From NCBI GenBank assembly GCA_947165485.1, contig CAMVAP010000003.1, forward strand, positions 1-64,000: DNA of 64,000 bases, read 5' to 3'. This DNA comes from an uncultured Prevotellaceae bacterium (GTDB lineage Bacteria; Bacteroidota; Bacteroidia; Bacteroidales; Muribaculaceae). This document shows positions 53,201 to 63,700 of this stretch, in pieces (position 1 is the stretch's first letter; every line of letters begins with the position of its first letter). The notes beneath the pieces are model-generated. The model made no database searches, had not been told where the DNA came from, and saw nothing but the letters and a program-made list of their open reading frames with translations. The position numbers and the translations under genes are program-made.

Positions 53201-56200
53201 GCTGCAGAACAGGGCCGTGGCCGCGGTCGCAGCGCTCAAGACGGGCGCCCGCGAGGCCCTTGAGAAAATAGCCGGCAACTTCCTCGACTGCCTGGAGGAC
53301 CTGGCCAGCGAGCTGTGGCGCAGGTTGAAGAATGAGTACATCACCCCCTTGCTGCGGGCCATCAAGGGCAGGGTCGTTTTCTTTATCAAGCATGTGATCA
53401 AGAGGAAATTGCACGACCTCATCGACTCGATCACCGATCTGAGGCACGAGGCCCAGAGCGCCATCCAGTCCCTGCTCGACAACAACGCTTTCTTCAAGCG
53501 CCTGCACGAGGCGCAGGTGGAGCTGGCCCGCCAGGTCAATGAGGCGCTTGCCGCAGCCGCCAGCACCCATCACCTGATCAAGCAGGCGTTGCCCGAGGGC
53601 CGCTTGACCCGCCTGAACCAGCTGCCAGCTCTCATCCAGGCCATCCAGGACGATGAGAAACTGGTCGAGACCATCTTCAAGAGGGCCACACTCAATATCC
53701 AGACCGAAATCGGCGCCCCCGACATCATCGTGCCGTATTATTACATCACGTGGGTACAGAATGTACTGGGGACGACCGTCAACTATGTGCAGAGCGACAT
53801 GGGGCTCAAGGATATCCTCCTGCTCGTCCAGGCGCTCTACAGGGGCATACCCGCTGAGGTGAAGCAACATGTGGCCGAAGTCCTGCCCTCGTTGCCCTCG
53901 TTGCCCAGCAATGTCTTTACCGACCTGCTCGATGATGTCACTTGCAGCTACGACCTGGACAACATGATGTGCAACGTCACGCTGCTTGACCTCAAGCCCA
54001 GCGAGGATCAAGGGAAAGGGGAAACCCTGGATTGGGACGCGTCCCTCAAGTTGCAGCTCTTTGTCATGGCGGGTCTTTACAGCAAGGACGGCTTTGTCGA
54101 GAAGAAAGACGACAAGGCCGGGGATGACGAGGCGTCCTCCAGGGACAAATCTCCCTCTGGCGGCGACGGTGACAATGACAAGGCGGTAGATCCCATGGCG
54201 GACGCTGTGCCGGCCATCTTCTTCACCCTGTTGTTGCAGGGCAAGGTGATTCTCACCTTCCACATCGGTGATAACCATCACTTGACCCTCCATGCCGACG
54301 GGCAGATCGGTGTCGAGAAACTGTCCCAGGAGACACGGGACCTCAGTGTGGGATTCTGCGTGTCCAAGAAGGACTCCGAGAAGGGCATCACCAGCCGCTT
54401 CCACGCCTTTGGCTCCACCAGGAGCCTGGGTGGCTTGCTCTACGGGGAATTTAGCCGCAATCATGGCTCCGGGTCACTGGTCATGATCGAGTCCCAATAT
54501 CTGGATGTGAAAATGGGTAATTACCCGATAGGTGCCTATGTGCTTTACAACCACAACTATCCCAAGTTCCAGTTTGACGACAAGGAGGGCGGTGGCACCG
54601 ACGTTGCCGCATTCCTTGGCGCCGAGGTGGGCACGCCTGTCGAGGGGTTCACCGCTGGCGTGATGCTTGCCGTCAAGGATTTTGAACTGTTGCTCAAGCT
54701 GCGCAACAATGACTTCTTCTCAACCTTGTTGAAGGATGATGTTTCGGCCAAGTTTGACTTGCCTGTGGCATGGGACTACCGCAAGGGTTTCCACATCGAT
54801 GGCGGCTACGCTTTCCACATCGATATCGATTGTGACAACATGCGGCTGGGCCCCGTGAAGTTCAGCAACCTGGGTGTTGACCTGGGCTGTGTCAAGGGGA
54901 ACCCCGGCGCGTTGCAGATCCAGGCAGCGCCATCGTTCTCGGTGGAGCTGGGCGACAGTGTGGTCATGACCATCGAGAACCTGGGGGTGGGCTTGACGTT
55001 CAATATGGCCCGCAAGGGTCCCGACGGGAGTTATGGCCTGGGCGACCTGGATCTGGACTTCAATTTCAAGTTCCCCGAGGGCATCGGCATCGCCATCGAT
55101 TGCCCGGTGGTCAAGGGTGCCGCCCTCATCGGGTATGATGATGTCAAGAAAGAGCTCTTTGGCGCCATGGAACTCAATGTGCTGGAGAAGTTTGGCGTCT
55201 CGGCCCTGCTCATGATGACCCTGGGCGGCCATTTCTCGATGGTGGCCATGCTATCGACCCGCTTCAACCCTGGCATCCCGCTCGGCCTGGGCTTCTCGCT
55301 GACCGCCGTGGGAGGTATGCTGGGACTGAACAGGATGCTGGACTATGACGCCATCCGCGAGTCGGTGCACAGCGGCACGCTGGAGAGCGTGTTCTTTGTC
55401 GAGGATGTGATGAACCACATCGACGACATGCGCAAGGCCGCCGACAAGATATTTCCTGCCCGGCGCGACCAGTTCTTTGTGGGGCTGCTGGGGCAGATCA
55501 GCTATGAGCCCGTGGTGAGGTGCAGCTTCGGCCTCATGTTCCAGGTGCCTGACCCCGCCTCGATCATCATTGTGGGCGCGGTGGCCGTGGGCATCCAGGG
55601 CACCGATGTCATCAGCATCCACGTGGCCTTCTCGGGCGAGATAGACTTCAAGAGGGGCTTGCAGTTCGACGCGTCGCTCTACGACTCCCAGATCGTGGGC
55701 CTGCGGCTGGAGGGCGACATGGCATTCCGTCTCTTGTGGGGCGGGCCGTCCAGGGGCTTCCTGATGTCGGTGGGCGGTTTCCACCCGGCTTACAGGCCCG
55801 AGGCCGCCATGCACGTCTCCGACCTGCGGCGATTGTCGATGAAGCTCGACTACAGCGTCTTGAAGGTGGGCATGGAAACCTACCTGGCGATCACGTCCAA
55901 CACGTTCCAGATCGGTGCCCATCTAGACATCAAGGTGGGGTGGGACCAGTTCGGAATCACGGGCTATGCGGGCTTTGACGCGCTTTTCCAGTTCGACCCC
56001 TTCATGTTCATGTTTGACATCGAGGCGGGCATGGCGGTGATGATAGGCAAGGCGCGCATCCTGTCGGTGGACCTGGCTTTGTCGCTTTCGGGCCCACGTC
56101 CCTGGCACGCCCGGGGCAGCGCGTCTTTCACTTTCTCGTTCCTGCCGGTAGATGTCTCATTCGACGTGAGCTGGGGTGACAAGAAGGAAGCATTGCCCAG

Positions 56201-56879
56201 CAAGCAGATCCAGGTGCTCAAGCTGCTGGAGGAGCAGATCCAGGATCACAACAACTGGGTCGTTGATGGGAACAGCCGTAACGATCGGGATGTCATGCTG
56301 ATGGATAATGACCAGCAAGGGACCAGCGATGAGAGCAAGCAGAAACCGCTTGTCCTGTCGCCCAATGGTGAACTCTCATTCAGCCAGAGTGCCGTGCCCA
56401 TGGAATTGGACATGCAGCTGTGCAACAATGCTGTCCCCACCGACTACTCCGAGGTCGTCCTTGATCAGGTGGAGATGAACAACAAGCCTTATCAGATTAT
56501 CAATATGTCGGAAAATCATGATGAGCGTGACGATGCCGCAAAGTTGCGGAACGCCATCGGCCAGACCATCGATGCCGACTTTGCTCCCGCTCTGTATCTC
56601 ATGATGGACAATGACGAGAAACTCAAGTCACCGTCCTATGTCAAGTACCCTTGCGGTTTTGCCATGTGCAATAGCAGCGAGCGAACTATGGGCCATGCGA
56701 CGGAATGTGACCTGGGAGCCTATGAGTGTTTTGTTCGCAATGGCAATACCAGCCAGCGGGCTTCTACCGATGTGATGCCTACTTCTTCTACCGGCAAACG
56801 TGTCGCTTACCAGAAGAATGACAAGGAGGCGATTGAGCGTTATGTGACTATTCTGGATGCTTTAGGTGTTAGGTTTTAG
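50229..56879 (+). CDS. Giant protein: helical N-terminal half and DUF6603-like beta-rich half
   Basis: A 2216-residue protein, no signal peptide. Residues 1 to about 1280 are long amphipathic helices (patterns such as QQVVVPDLQAWAW and VSDIKATAVAILHVAQKI), apolipoprotein-like and likely to form coiled coils or to contact membranes. A Lys/Asp/Ser-rich linker (about 1290-1320) leads to a beta-rich region (1320-2000). Within it GGMLGLNRMLDYDAIRESV (about 1695), ASLYDSQIVGLRLEGDMAFR, LAITSNTFQIGAHLDIKVGW, FDALFQFDPFMFMFDI and LSLSGPRPWHARGSA match my recollection of DUF6603 proteins of actinobacteria. The tail (2000-2216) is polar. The last codons (ALGVRF) and the TAG stop lie in repeat DNA. The function is unknown. 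Confidence 0.85.
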   Translation: MMMSENNTTILSKVGLLLEKTREALIADLRQEFIGIRSAALAFEKEKTVDNFVPVIDAVFARVGYDISHYQELDEVRHVVEKLLGVTDKIAGVVKSGSTMADDGEISIDEVARLGEDLLPLIREVVELVKLVSDVEWQAVAVDLQQSSHDIVQSIRDEMFTREFARKVLDHVLMTLLKNARVVFKDEIEFARLTIESGVQQFVDNARDLAHVLEENVLDVVDARLDLIQDTMRETLADAADLYKRLGEQMEAQARNDLQTLAREYNATYVKIANGLSITYSILDFLGIVESKRITLQLPDGLKEAVGKVQGAVDDVAGKIGAAVDTASPLVAQATSSIVGTLDEAMMTTRHVTGMGVAAAGTIGLQLAMVDDFMMDAATDVASGLATIEAAVAGSIKEAANFKNNANQVAERFSKEVNKIKQWRYPVTITVVSWEKIEDLFTRPVQHFQALYPIDSIADVESLMTRIMGILHNINPNIPDFSSLKKMLEDLLRKLQQHILKKVAELKDMMLDAAGEVKKKIQQAINDLWNWFQPVVTTIRNVITMLKELATALKGEMKEVLEQVKEGTRLIAQDLQAEFDAIKDQLQRVEEAVEDSLQDASDVVRQEVNGIVEQARENINNISRKAQAFKDDIEQQVSLATSEAQDAVSGMAHDVQDTAGQYVNEARALWDELKQDMPRMPKLNLPRVVKTAIAQPMAECVNKTLKEVADLDLSSVINFGQERDELVACVAALKSDYARIRAARVNTVSLGLSEKDFTAICDMDFITSWKAALQLPDISRMVQQVVVPDLQAWAWGLVSSVQTLVSPTVWKNRLDAVVTQLQAEFQNDLSNITGLISREGAMRLVSDASSVRDQLAVNLNITDYITIIETAVDDVVLPDPEYYYTSFKQCVMGIITRLTACILQEVQRMRTAVMGAVGELKKIPDTIRTHVENLVGKLAAAEQKLAADLAAKRDEATDEALQLVSDIKATAVAILHVAQKIPATIDDLVDLLQNRAVAAVAALKTGAREALEKIAGNFLDCLEDLASELWRRLKNEYITPLLRAIKGRVVFFIKHVIKRKLHDLIDSITDLRHEAQSAIQSLLDNNAFFKRLHEAQVELARQVNEALAAAASTHHLIKQALPEGRLTRLNQLPALIQAIQDDEKLVETIFKRATLNIQTEIGAPDIIVPYYYITWVQNVLGTTVNYVQSDMGLKDILLLVQALYRGIPAEVKQHVAEVLPSLPSLPSNVFTDLLDDVTCSYDLDNMMCNVTLLDLKPSEDQGKGETLDWDASLKLQLFVMAGLYSKDGFVEKKDDKAGDDEASSRDKSPSGGDGDNDKAVDPMADAVPAIFFTLLLQGKVILTFHIGDNHHLTLHADGQIGVEKLSQETRDLSVGFCVSKKDSEKGITSRFHAFGSTRSLGGLLYGEFSRNHGSGSLVMIESQYLDVKMGNYPIGAYVLYNHNYPKFQFDDKEGGGTDVAAFLGAEVGTPVEGFTAGVMLAVKDFELLLKLRNNDFFSTLLKDDVSAKFDLPVAWDYRKGFHIDGGYAFHIDIDCDNMRLGPVKFSNLGVDLGCVKGNPGALQIQAAPSFSVELGDSVVMTIENLGVGLTFNMARKGPDGSYGLGDLDLDFNFKFPEGIGIAIDCPVVKGAALIGYDDVKKELFGAMELNVLEKFGVSALLMMTLGGHFSMVAMLSTRFNPGIPLGLGFSLTAVGGMLGLNRMLDYDAIRESVHSGTLESVFFVEDVMNHIDDMRKAADKIFPARRDQFFVGLLGQISYEPVVRCSFGLMFQVPDPASIIIVGAVAVGIQGTDVISIHVAFSGEIDFKRGLQFDASLYDSQIVGLRLEGDMAFRLLWGGPSRGFLMSVGGFHPAYRPEAAMHVSDLRRLSMKLDYSVLKVGMETYLAITSNTFQIGAHLDIKVGWDQFGITGYAGFDALFQFDPFMFMFDIEAGMAVMIGKARILSVDLALSLSGPRPWHARGSASFTFSFLPVDVSFDVSWGDKKEALPSKQIQVLKLLEEQIQDHNNWVVDGNSRNDRDVMLMDNDQQGTSDESKQKPLVLSPNGELSFSQSAVPMELDMQLCNNAVPTDYSEVVLDQVEMNNKPYQIINMSENHDERDDAAKLRNAIGQTIDADFAPALYLMMDNDEKLKSPSYVKYPCGFAMCNSSERTMGHATECDLGAYECFVRNGNTSQRASTDVMPTSSTGKRVAYQKNDKEAIERYVTILDALGVRF

Positions 56880-56956
56880 GTGTTAGGCTTTAGGTGTTTG
56901 CGGATGCCAACTAGAAACTAGGGACTAGAAACTAGAAACTAAAAAACTAGAAACTG
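56862..56956. repeat. Core-bearing repeat overlapping the 3' end of the giant gene
   Basis: TTTAGGTGTTAGG units begin inside the coding sequence of the giant gene and supply its TAG stop (56877-56879); then core GCGGATGCC (56900-56908) and AACTAGAAACTAGGG units run to the next ATG region. Confidence 0.85.
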
Positions 56957-56958
56957 AA

Positions 56959-59900
56959 ATGGGTAATAAAGTATATATATTGAATTATCTGCGCAAGGGT
57001 CTCATTAACAATGTGACCAGTGAAGACGCTGTAAGCCCTGGAACTTCACGGGCGCACATCGACATGAACCTTAAATTTCAGGTCAAGGATGCGGGCACGG
57101 GTAGAACCCACGACCTGGTTTTGCCCGGACAGCGGATTGAGCTGCTTGGCCCTGCCGATGTCAAGGGCGTGAACTCCCGAGCCATCTGCCGGGTTTCACC
57201 CGCCCAGTCGGGCGACGTGCGTCTCAATGCCAGTTACCGCCCCTATATGGAATTCTATGAAGAAGACCTGCCCTGGCGGTACACGCCCTTCGCACCAGGC
57301 AGTAGCAGTTTCCTGCCCTGGATGAGGCTGGTTGCCGTCAAGGTGGATGAGTGTGTGATTTCGTTCAAGGGCGGAGTGAAGATAGCTCGCATCAACCTCA
57401 CCCAGGAGAGAATAAATGAGGTGTTCTGTGCAACCGATCAGCACGCCAGGAGCGCTCATGTACAGATCGATGTCGATGACAACTTCAACGGCAATCTGGA
57501 CGAGGAGACCGTCAATCAGTTGCTTGACGAGAATCCCGATTGCGGCATCTCGCGCGTGCTGTGCATGAGCAAGCTGGAACCGGCAACGCAATATATCCTG
57601 TTGCTCATCCCCACCTATGAGCAAGGACGGCTATCGGCGCTGGGCATGAGCCTGGATGGGGTGAACATGGATGCCCTGGTGGCTCCACAGCCTGGCATAG
57701 ATCTGGAATTACCCATCTACTACAAGTGGAAATGCATGACCGCAACCCACGACGGCACGTTCAAGGTTCTGGCTGACAAGCTGAATTTCACACCAGCCGA
57801 GGATTACAAGAAAATGGAGGCCAACTTGACAGTGGATATCAGCCACAGCGGGCTCAAGACCGTGAGCTTTGACCAGGAGAAGAAGATTGATGTCCCTGCT
57901 GCCCTGGTGATGAATGACAATCCCTATAGCCATATCGACGACGAGGGGCAGAACTACCGCAACGAGTTGTTGAAGCACCTCTCGCTAAGCCCCGTGCTCG
58001 ACGAGAATGAACTGGAGGACGTGAACCAGGAGCAGGACCCCTGGGTGGTGCCCCCAGTGTATGGCGCTCGGCACCTCATGACCACGCGGACCGACCTTGA
58101 AAAAGGCCGCGATGCTACACTGGTGGGCGAGGTGAACCTCAAGCTCCACAACCGCATCGTCGCTGGCATGGGTGGAACAGTGGTCATGGACAATCAAGAG
58201 GAATTTGTGAACCGGGCGTGGAAAAAGGTCGAGGTAGTGAATGCCCTCAACCAGTTGCTGCGTGAGTATTACCAGATGAATCAGGTCAACAATCGTGCCA
58301 TGGGGATGAATGCCCGCTCGTCAATCAACAAGGCGGTGCTCAACAAGCAGAACGAGGGACTGATCAGCGACGCGGCACTGCGCATGCTCCAGACTTCGGG
58401 CATTTATTACAATAATGTGGCCCCCGACACCCTGCTCGAACAGTATAACGGAATGAAGGAAAAGGACAGCGGCGAGGTCTATGCGGGAATATCGAAGGAT
58501 TATTTGGCTCGGCTCTATGACCCCGACATGTGGAAGGGGGTCATCGATGCTGACAACAAGCATGACTACCTCTCGGGATTGTTCATCAACGATCAGGCAT
58601 GGGGCGAGGACGGTATGGCCGATGTCGATTTCCTGCGGGGCTTGTTCCGCACCGCGATGGTTGATGGCAAGGCCCGTCTCCTGCCGCGAGACGGTGCGGA
58701 GGAGAAGCTGGAAGCGACCCCACGGTCGCTGATGATGAGCGAGGACTGGGAAAACATCCGCGCTATCCTGAGTGACGATTCTAACGAGCTGGACATGACC
58801 AGAGCTTACAACGCCCTCAAGGGACTGGCCGACCGCTACGAGACCTTCAACGAGATGCGCATCACGGGCTTCACGGCCATCGGGACCAACAAGAATCATG
58901 CGACCCAGGCACAGATGCGCCCTTATCCCATCCACGTCAACAACCCCTACGGCCACACCTGCATCGTCCCCGACAGCTGCTTCTCGGGGCTCGTGGTGGG
59001 CGGCGTGAAGGTGGGCCTGCGCCCGCTGGCGGTCGAGTATTTGGCCCGGGAGAGCGACAAGTCGCCATCCTACTTCTTTATTGTCCCCAAGTCTTGCCTC
59101 GACACGTTGTCACCGGCTTATTACCTGCGCATAGACGAGGTGCTGTGTCCCGTGGAGTGCAACGGCGGCAAGTACTCGCTGGGTGATGACAAGAACTCCT
59201 ATGCCGCGATTGTGCTTCAAGCCTGTGCACCCCAGCATTCCACCATCTACAAGCAGCTGGCGGCCAACCTGGAATGGATGAAGGACCGCAACTTGTACTT
59301 GACACTTGAGAACCCCAAGAAGGGTAAAAAATATGAGCTCAAGGAAACCGAGCCCCACTTCCAGCGCAAGATTTATAATGATAATTGCCAGACGTCGATC
59401 AAGGATACCCGTGAGTTCAAGTACAAGTGGCTCAAGTGGAGCCACGGTGGCATATCAGATCAGTTTTTCTTCTACCAGTGCGATGCCAAGGGTAAATGCG
59501 TGCAGTGGGATCTCGATATCACTATCTACCGCAAGGTGCTCAATGAAGTGCTGGATAACTTGCGGGCGCTGGAATCATTGATGCTGCAACCCACCGATGT
59601 CAACATCTCGTTGTATGAGAATGATCCGCGATGTGTCATCATTTCACCCCAAGTGCTGTTCAAGGCCCTGCAAGAGCAACTGGAAAAGGACCAGGACATG
59701 AGCTTTGCCGACAACAAGGAACTGACGCAGATCCATGAAGAGGTGAAAAAACAGAACGCCATCATCCAGAGCGAGCTCAATATCAAGCCGCAGCCAGCGC
59801 CGGCTCCGTCGACCCAGGCCGCTGTGATCGATGTCGTGGATCCCGGTCAGCTGGCCAGGGACAGAATCAAGGAACTGGCCGAACGGTATGGCGTCACCGA

Positions 59901-60597
59901 GTACAACCAGCTGGAGGACAGGCTTCATGACAAGTATCCGGTCATGATTCACCCCGACTACCTGGATCCCACTTATTTCTACCTGCGGGAGTTGTCGATC
60001 GACTATGTGCTTCCCGCATCAGGCAACCTGGCCCGGAACTCGATCTCCTGCTTCTACAGCAATCAGGCCTTTGAGGAAGCGTTCCTGCTGGGCATGAACA
60101 CCGAGATGGGCCGCGAACTCATGTGGCGGGAATATCCCACCGACCAGCGCGGCTCCTACTTCCGCAAGTTCTGGGACCAGGCGGAGTTGCCCGGCAAGGA
60201 GGAGTTGAAGACCCGCTACTACGACATCGAGGATATCGACAAGTGGAAGGGCAGGCTCGGGCAGAATCACAAGGCCGGCAAGGGCACGATGCTGGTGTTG
60301 GCCATCAAGGGTGAACTCATGCAGACCTTCCCCGATACCGACATCTTCTTGCAGAGGCTGGGCGCACCGGGCAAAAAAGGTACTGGCGAACAGATCATCA
60401 AGAAGGACATGGCCTCATGGCTCACGCCCGACACCTACCTCGTGGGGTTCAACGGCATCAAAAAGGAGGACCTCAAGAACTACATGCTGATTTTCCAGCA
60501 GAAACCGCTATCCCTGCAATTCTCGGAGCAAGCCGAGGGGCTGAACAACCCATGGGGTATTGTCAATCCGCAGTGTTACATCATGCGGGCGGTGTGA
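56959..60597 (+). CDS. Giant uncharacterised protein, second gene of DUF6603-like cluster
   Basis: A 1212-residue soluble protein with no recognised catalytic motif. Three stretches resemble, in my memory, conserved sites of large actinobacterial and myxobacterial hypothetical proteins beside DUF6603 genes: QYILLLIPTYEQGRLSALG (about 211), LELPIYYKWKCMTATHDGTF (about 249) and DPWVVPPVYGARH (about 360). Residues 120-200 contain DVDDNFNGNLDEETVNQLL, an EF-hand-like loop. A helical segment with a Pro-rich linker (PQPAPAPSTQAAVIDVV, about 945) separates the last 250 residues. It may be a structural part of a large assembly; this is inference. Confidence 0.75.
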   Translation: MGNKVYILNYLRKGLINNVTSEDAVSPGTSRAHIDMNLKFQVKDAGTGRTHDLVLPGQRIELLGPADVKGVNSRAICRVSPAQSGDVRLNASYRPYMEFYEEDLPWRYTPFAPGSSSFLPWMRLVAVKVDECVISFKGGVKIARINLTQERINEVFCATDQHARSAHVQIDVDDNFNGNLDEETVNQLLDENPDCGISRVLCMSKLEPATQYILLLIPTYEQGRLSALGMSLDGVNMDALVAPQPGIDLELPIYYKWKCMTATHDGTFKVLADKLNFTPAEDYKKMEANLTVDISHSGLKTVSFDQEKKIDVPAALVMNDNPYSHIDDEGQNYRNELLKHLSLSPVLDENELEDVNQEQDPWVVPPVYGARHLMTTRTDLEKGRDATLVGEVNLKLHNRIVAGMGGTVVMDNQEEFVNRAWKKVEVVNALNQLLREYYQMNQVNNRAMGMNARSSINKAVLNKQNEGLISDAALRMLQTSGIYYNNVAPDTLLEQYNGMKEKDSGEVYAGISKDYLARLYDPDMWKGVIDADNKHDYLSGLFINDQAWGEDGMADVDFLRGLFRTAMVDGKARLLPRDGAEEKLEATPRSLMMSEDWENIRAILSDDSNELDMTRAYNALKGLADRYETFNEMRITGFTAIGTNKNHATQAQMRPYPIHVNNPYGHTCIVPDSCFSGLVVGGVKVGLRPLAVEYLARESDKSPSYFFIVPKSCLDTLSPAYYLRIDEVLCPVECNGGKYSLGDDKNSYAAIVLQACAPQHSTIYKQLAANLEWMKDRNLYLTLENPKKGKKYELKETEPHFQRKIYNDNCQTSIKDTREFKYKWLKWSHGGISDQFFFYQCDAKGKCVQWDLDITIYRKVLNEVLDNLRALESLMLQPTDVNISLYENDPRCVIISPQVLFKALQEQLEKDQDMSFADNKELTQIHEEVKKQNAIIQSELNIKPQPAPAPSTQAAVIDVVDPGQLARDRIKELAERYGVTEYNQLEDRLHDKYPVMIHPDYLDPTYFYLRELSIDYVLPASGNLARNSISCFYSNQAFEEAFLLGMNTEMGRELMWREYPTDQRGSYFRKFWDQAELPGKEELKTRYYDIEDIDKWKGRLGQNHKAGKGTMLVLAIKGELMQTFPDTDIFLQRLGAPGKKGTGEQIIKKDMASWLTPDTYLVGFNGIKKEDLKNYMLIFQQKPLSLQFSEQAEGLNNPWGIVNPQCYIMRAV

Positions 60598-60771
60598 TTA
60601 GGCTTTAGGTGTTAGGCTTTAGGCATTAGGTGTTAGGCTTTAGGTGTTAGGTGTTAGGCTTTAGGTGTTTGCGGATGCCAACTAGAAACTAGAAACTAGA
60701 AACTAGAAACTAGAAACTAGGGACTAGAAACTAGAAACTAGGGACTAGAAACTAGAAACTAAAAACAGAAA
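60597..60771. repeat. Long core-bearing repeat between the second and third giant genes
   Basis: TTAGGCTTTAGGTG-type units start at the stop codon of the second giant gene; core GCGGATGCC (60671-60679), then ten or more AAACTAG/GGACTAG heptamers to within four bases of the third gene's ATG. Confidence 0.9.
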
Positions 60772-60774
60772 CTT

Positions 60775-63700
60775 ATGAAGAAATATCAAGATATATTACG
60801 GGATCAGACCAGTAGAAACTTTGCCGCCAAGGGGGTCAACACCTCGATGCTGATGTTGCCCCTGCGGCTGGAAACCAAGATCATGACCAGGGAAGTGGAC
60901 GTGACCGATGAACCTGAGCGGGCATTGGAGGCGTTCAAGCTGTTGCACAACCTGCTCCAGCACTACTACCAGCTGGTGAGCATGGGCGGTAGCAAGTCCA
61001 GGAATGAAGAGGCCACGAGAAACTTGAAACTTGAGATCGGGGATGTCATTGCGGCCTTTGAAAAACTGGACCTGCTCTATGCCGAGGACAAGTCTTACCT
61101 CAAGGATCTCGCCCAGGGCATTTATCACACGCTCCACTGTGTGGAATTGCAGGACGCCTTTGGGCCCCTGCTGTGGGCGCTGGACGACATCACCCGCTTG
61201 ACGACGCGGTGTGACAAGGCGGCAACGACGTTCCTGCGCCAGCTGGAGCGCATCACCCGTATGCTGGAAAACACGGCCAGGCGACCGCTCTTCAGCGGCC
61301 ATCGACGTGAGGGAAACCCCGAGAAATATTCCCAAACGGCCCGCTTCAAGTTGGCCGACAAGCGGTATCAGGAAATCAACAGTTGGTTTGAAGTCGTGCG
61401 CAATAAGCGCAAAATTGTTGAACTGGCCAGCGCCATACAGCCTGGCATGATGACCAAGAGCCAATATGCCAAATATACCCGGCTCACCGCTCGCATCGTG
61501 GCCGTCCTGGATGATCCGCATGTCAAGGATTATACCGTGTTGACAAGGGCCTATCCGCTGGAGTTTTCCCGAACGGCTGACGGCCATCCCGTTGATAAGA
61601 AACAGAGCGATGATAGCGATGATTCAACAAGCAGGAGATTCAAGCAGTGGAGTCGTCAACATCTGGTGGACACGGCTCGCAGGCTGCACGGCAACCTGAG
61701 GTCGTTTATCGACCAGGATATGGCAAACCTCGGCAACACGCTGGCTGCCAAGGTGGTGCCGCATGGTCCCCAGGGCAAGAGAATGACCCCGCAGCGCTAC
61801 ACCCTGCTCGTCTCCAAGCTGATGAATGCCCAATTGTTGCTCATCCAGGCCCGCATCGCCCGTCATCCCGCCCAGCACCGCAAGGCCGTCAAGGGCGCCT
61901 ACCGGTGCCTCTCACGCTTGGAAGAGATCTCGCGGGCCACCTATTTCACCCATGAGGAGCAACGGGAGTTTGTCCGCCAGTTGGTCGCCTGCGTGAGCAA
62001 GATGAAATACAACCGTCGCCCCGAGCTCGTCATCCAGGGGTGTGCGCCCATCGGTGAGTGCCTGGTCACGAGCGAGGGCGGCATCAAGAAGACCAAGTCC
62101 TGCAAGTGCTTGTGCCTGAGGATTTACCCCGATGTGGTGGCCCTGTTGCAGACAGCGCGGCAGATCAGCCGCCAGGAGTACCTGGCCGGCAAGGACTTCT
62201 GGCTCAAGTACATCTACAACGGGGACGAGGGGTATCGCCACTCGCTATGGCTTGCCATGTGCGACATCTATCCGCCCTACCGTGCGGCCCTGATCCTCAA
62301 GCGCACCTACCCCGCGGCCCACTACAAGACGATGTGCCGCAAGGCCCGGGAATTCCGTGACAACAGGCTCCCGATCGAGGATTTCATCCGGGAAATCGAC
62401 GACAACTTTGTCAATTCCTTCCCGACGACCTATGTCGATAACGGCGAGCAGCTGTTCTCGGTTCCTGTCACCAATCTGCTGCCCGACCGATTTGTGGTGC
62501 ACGCCGCCGTCAAGACGCGGGTCAAGGCCAGCCGCACGATCGTCCAGTATGGCCATCGCCTGCCACGGCAGTTGCAGGTGGGTATTGACCTCAACCACCT
62601 CGATAGCGCAACCCGGGAGAAACATGCCACACCGGGCAAGAACCAGCTCTACCTCAATGGCGGGGTGAGCTGGATGACCGACTATGACGAGGCCGAGCGC
62701 CTGGGCATGGCCATCACCGTGCCCCTCGATGCCATGAAGACGGGCTTGAAACAGAGCGTGCGCAAGTTTGAGTTCAATGAGATTTTTGTCTATGGCATTA
62801 ACGAGGCTGGCGCCAGCGAGTGCGACAAGATGATCGAGGAGCTGTTGACGGCTCACCTGTATAGCGGCAAGGCGATGGACATCATCCCGTTTGACGCCGC
62901 ATCCAACATCATCACGGACGAGGACGCCAAGTGGGCCTTTGACAGCTCTGAAAGCAAGCAGCGTGAACGATTCAAGCATCAGGCACACAACTGTGTCAAC
63001 CCCCACAAGCCCGAGAAAGGCAATGACCTCGACATCCTGGACCGCCTCCTGGGACTCAAGGAGAGCGTCCTGGGCAACCTCGATGACCCCAGCGCTCCAG
63101 CCGCTGCCGAGGTCGAGCTGCAACGCCGTGTCAACCGGTTGATGATCGAGTACATGACCGACCCCGCCCTGGGACCCCTGGTCAACCCATTGCTCACGGC
63201 GATCAAGGGCAGCCCGTTGCTCTATGACTACCTGTGCAACGACGTGCTGCCGCGCGGGCCGTTCCCCATGCTGCGCATCGGCGACCAGCCCTATGGCATC
63301 CTGCCGGCATGTGACTTGAGGAACCTGGCGGTGAAGTCGAGCAACCCGCTGGCTATCGTCAAGAAAATCCTCCTGGTGCTCACGACCCACTGGAACAGCA
63401 TCCTGGAGCAGAACATCGTCACCTGCTATGGCAAGGACTCGCAGGGCGGTGGCGCGACGGTCACGACCCAGGACTACCTGCACATCCTTGGCAATACACC
63501 GCGCAGCACCTCGTTCTACAAGCGCAAGATGGTCAAGGGCGGCGTGATCGACGCTGAGTACTGGAGAGGGGAATTGTATCAGAACCAAATCGAGGAGCTC
63601 ACCCAGATGGCCAGCAACCTGGGCATCATCGCCGCTGGCGACAAGGAGAAAATCAAGAGCATCATCCCCGACTATGACTACGTGCCCGTCAAGGTGCCCA

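Noticed and set aside
52359-54464. 701-codon frame antisense to the first giant gene
   Set aside because: It shows His/Gln/Leu-rich shadow composition, no family features, and lies opposite a frame with clear DUF6603-like and helical patterns.
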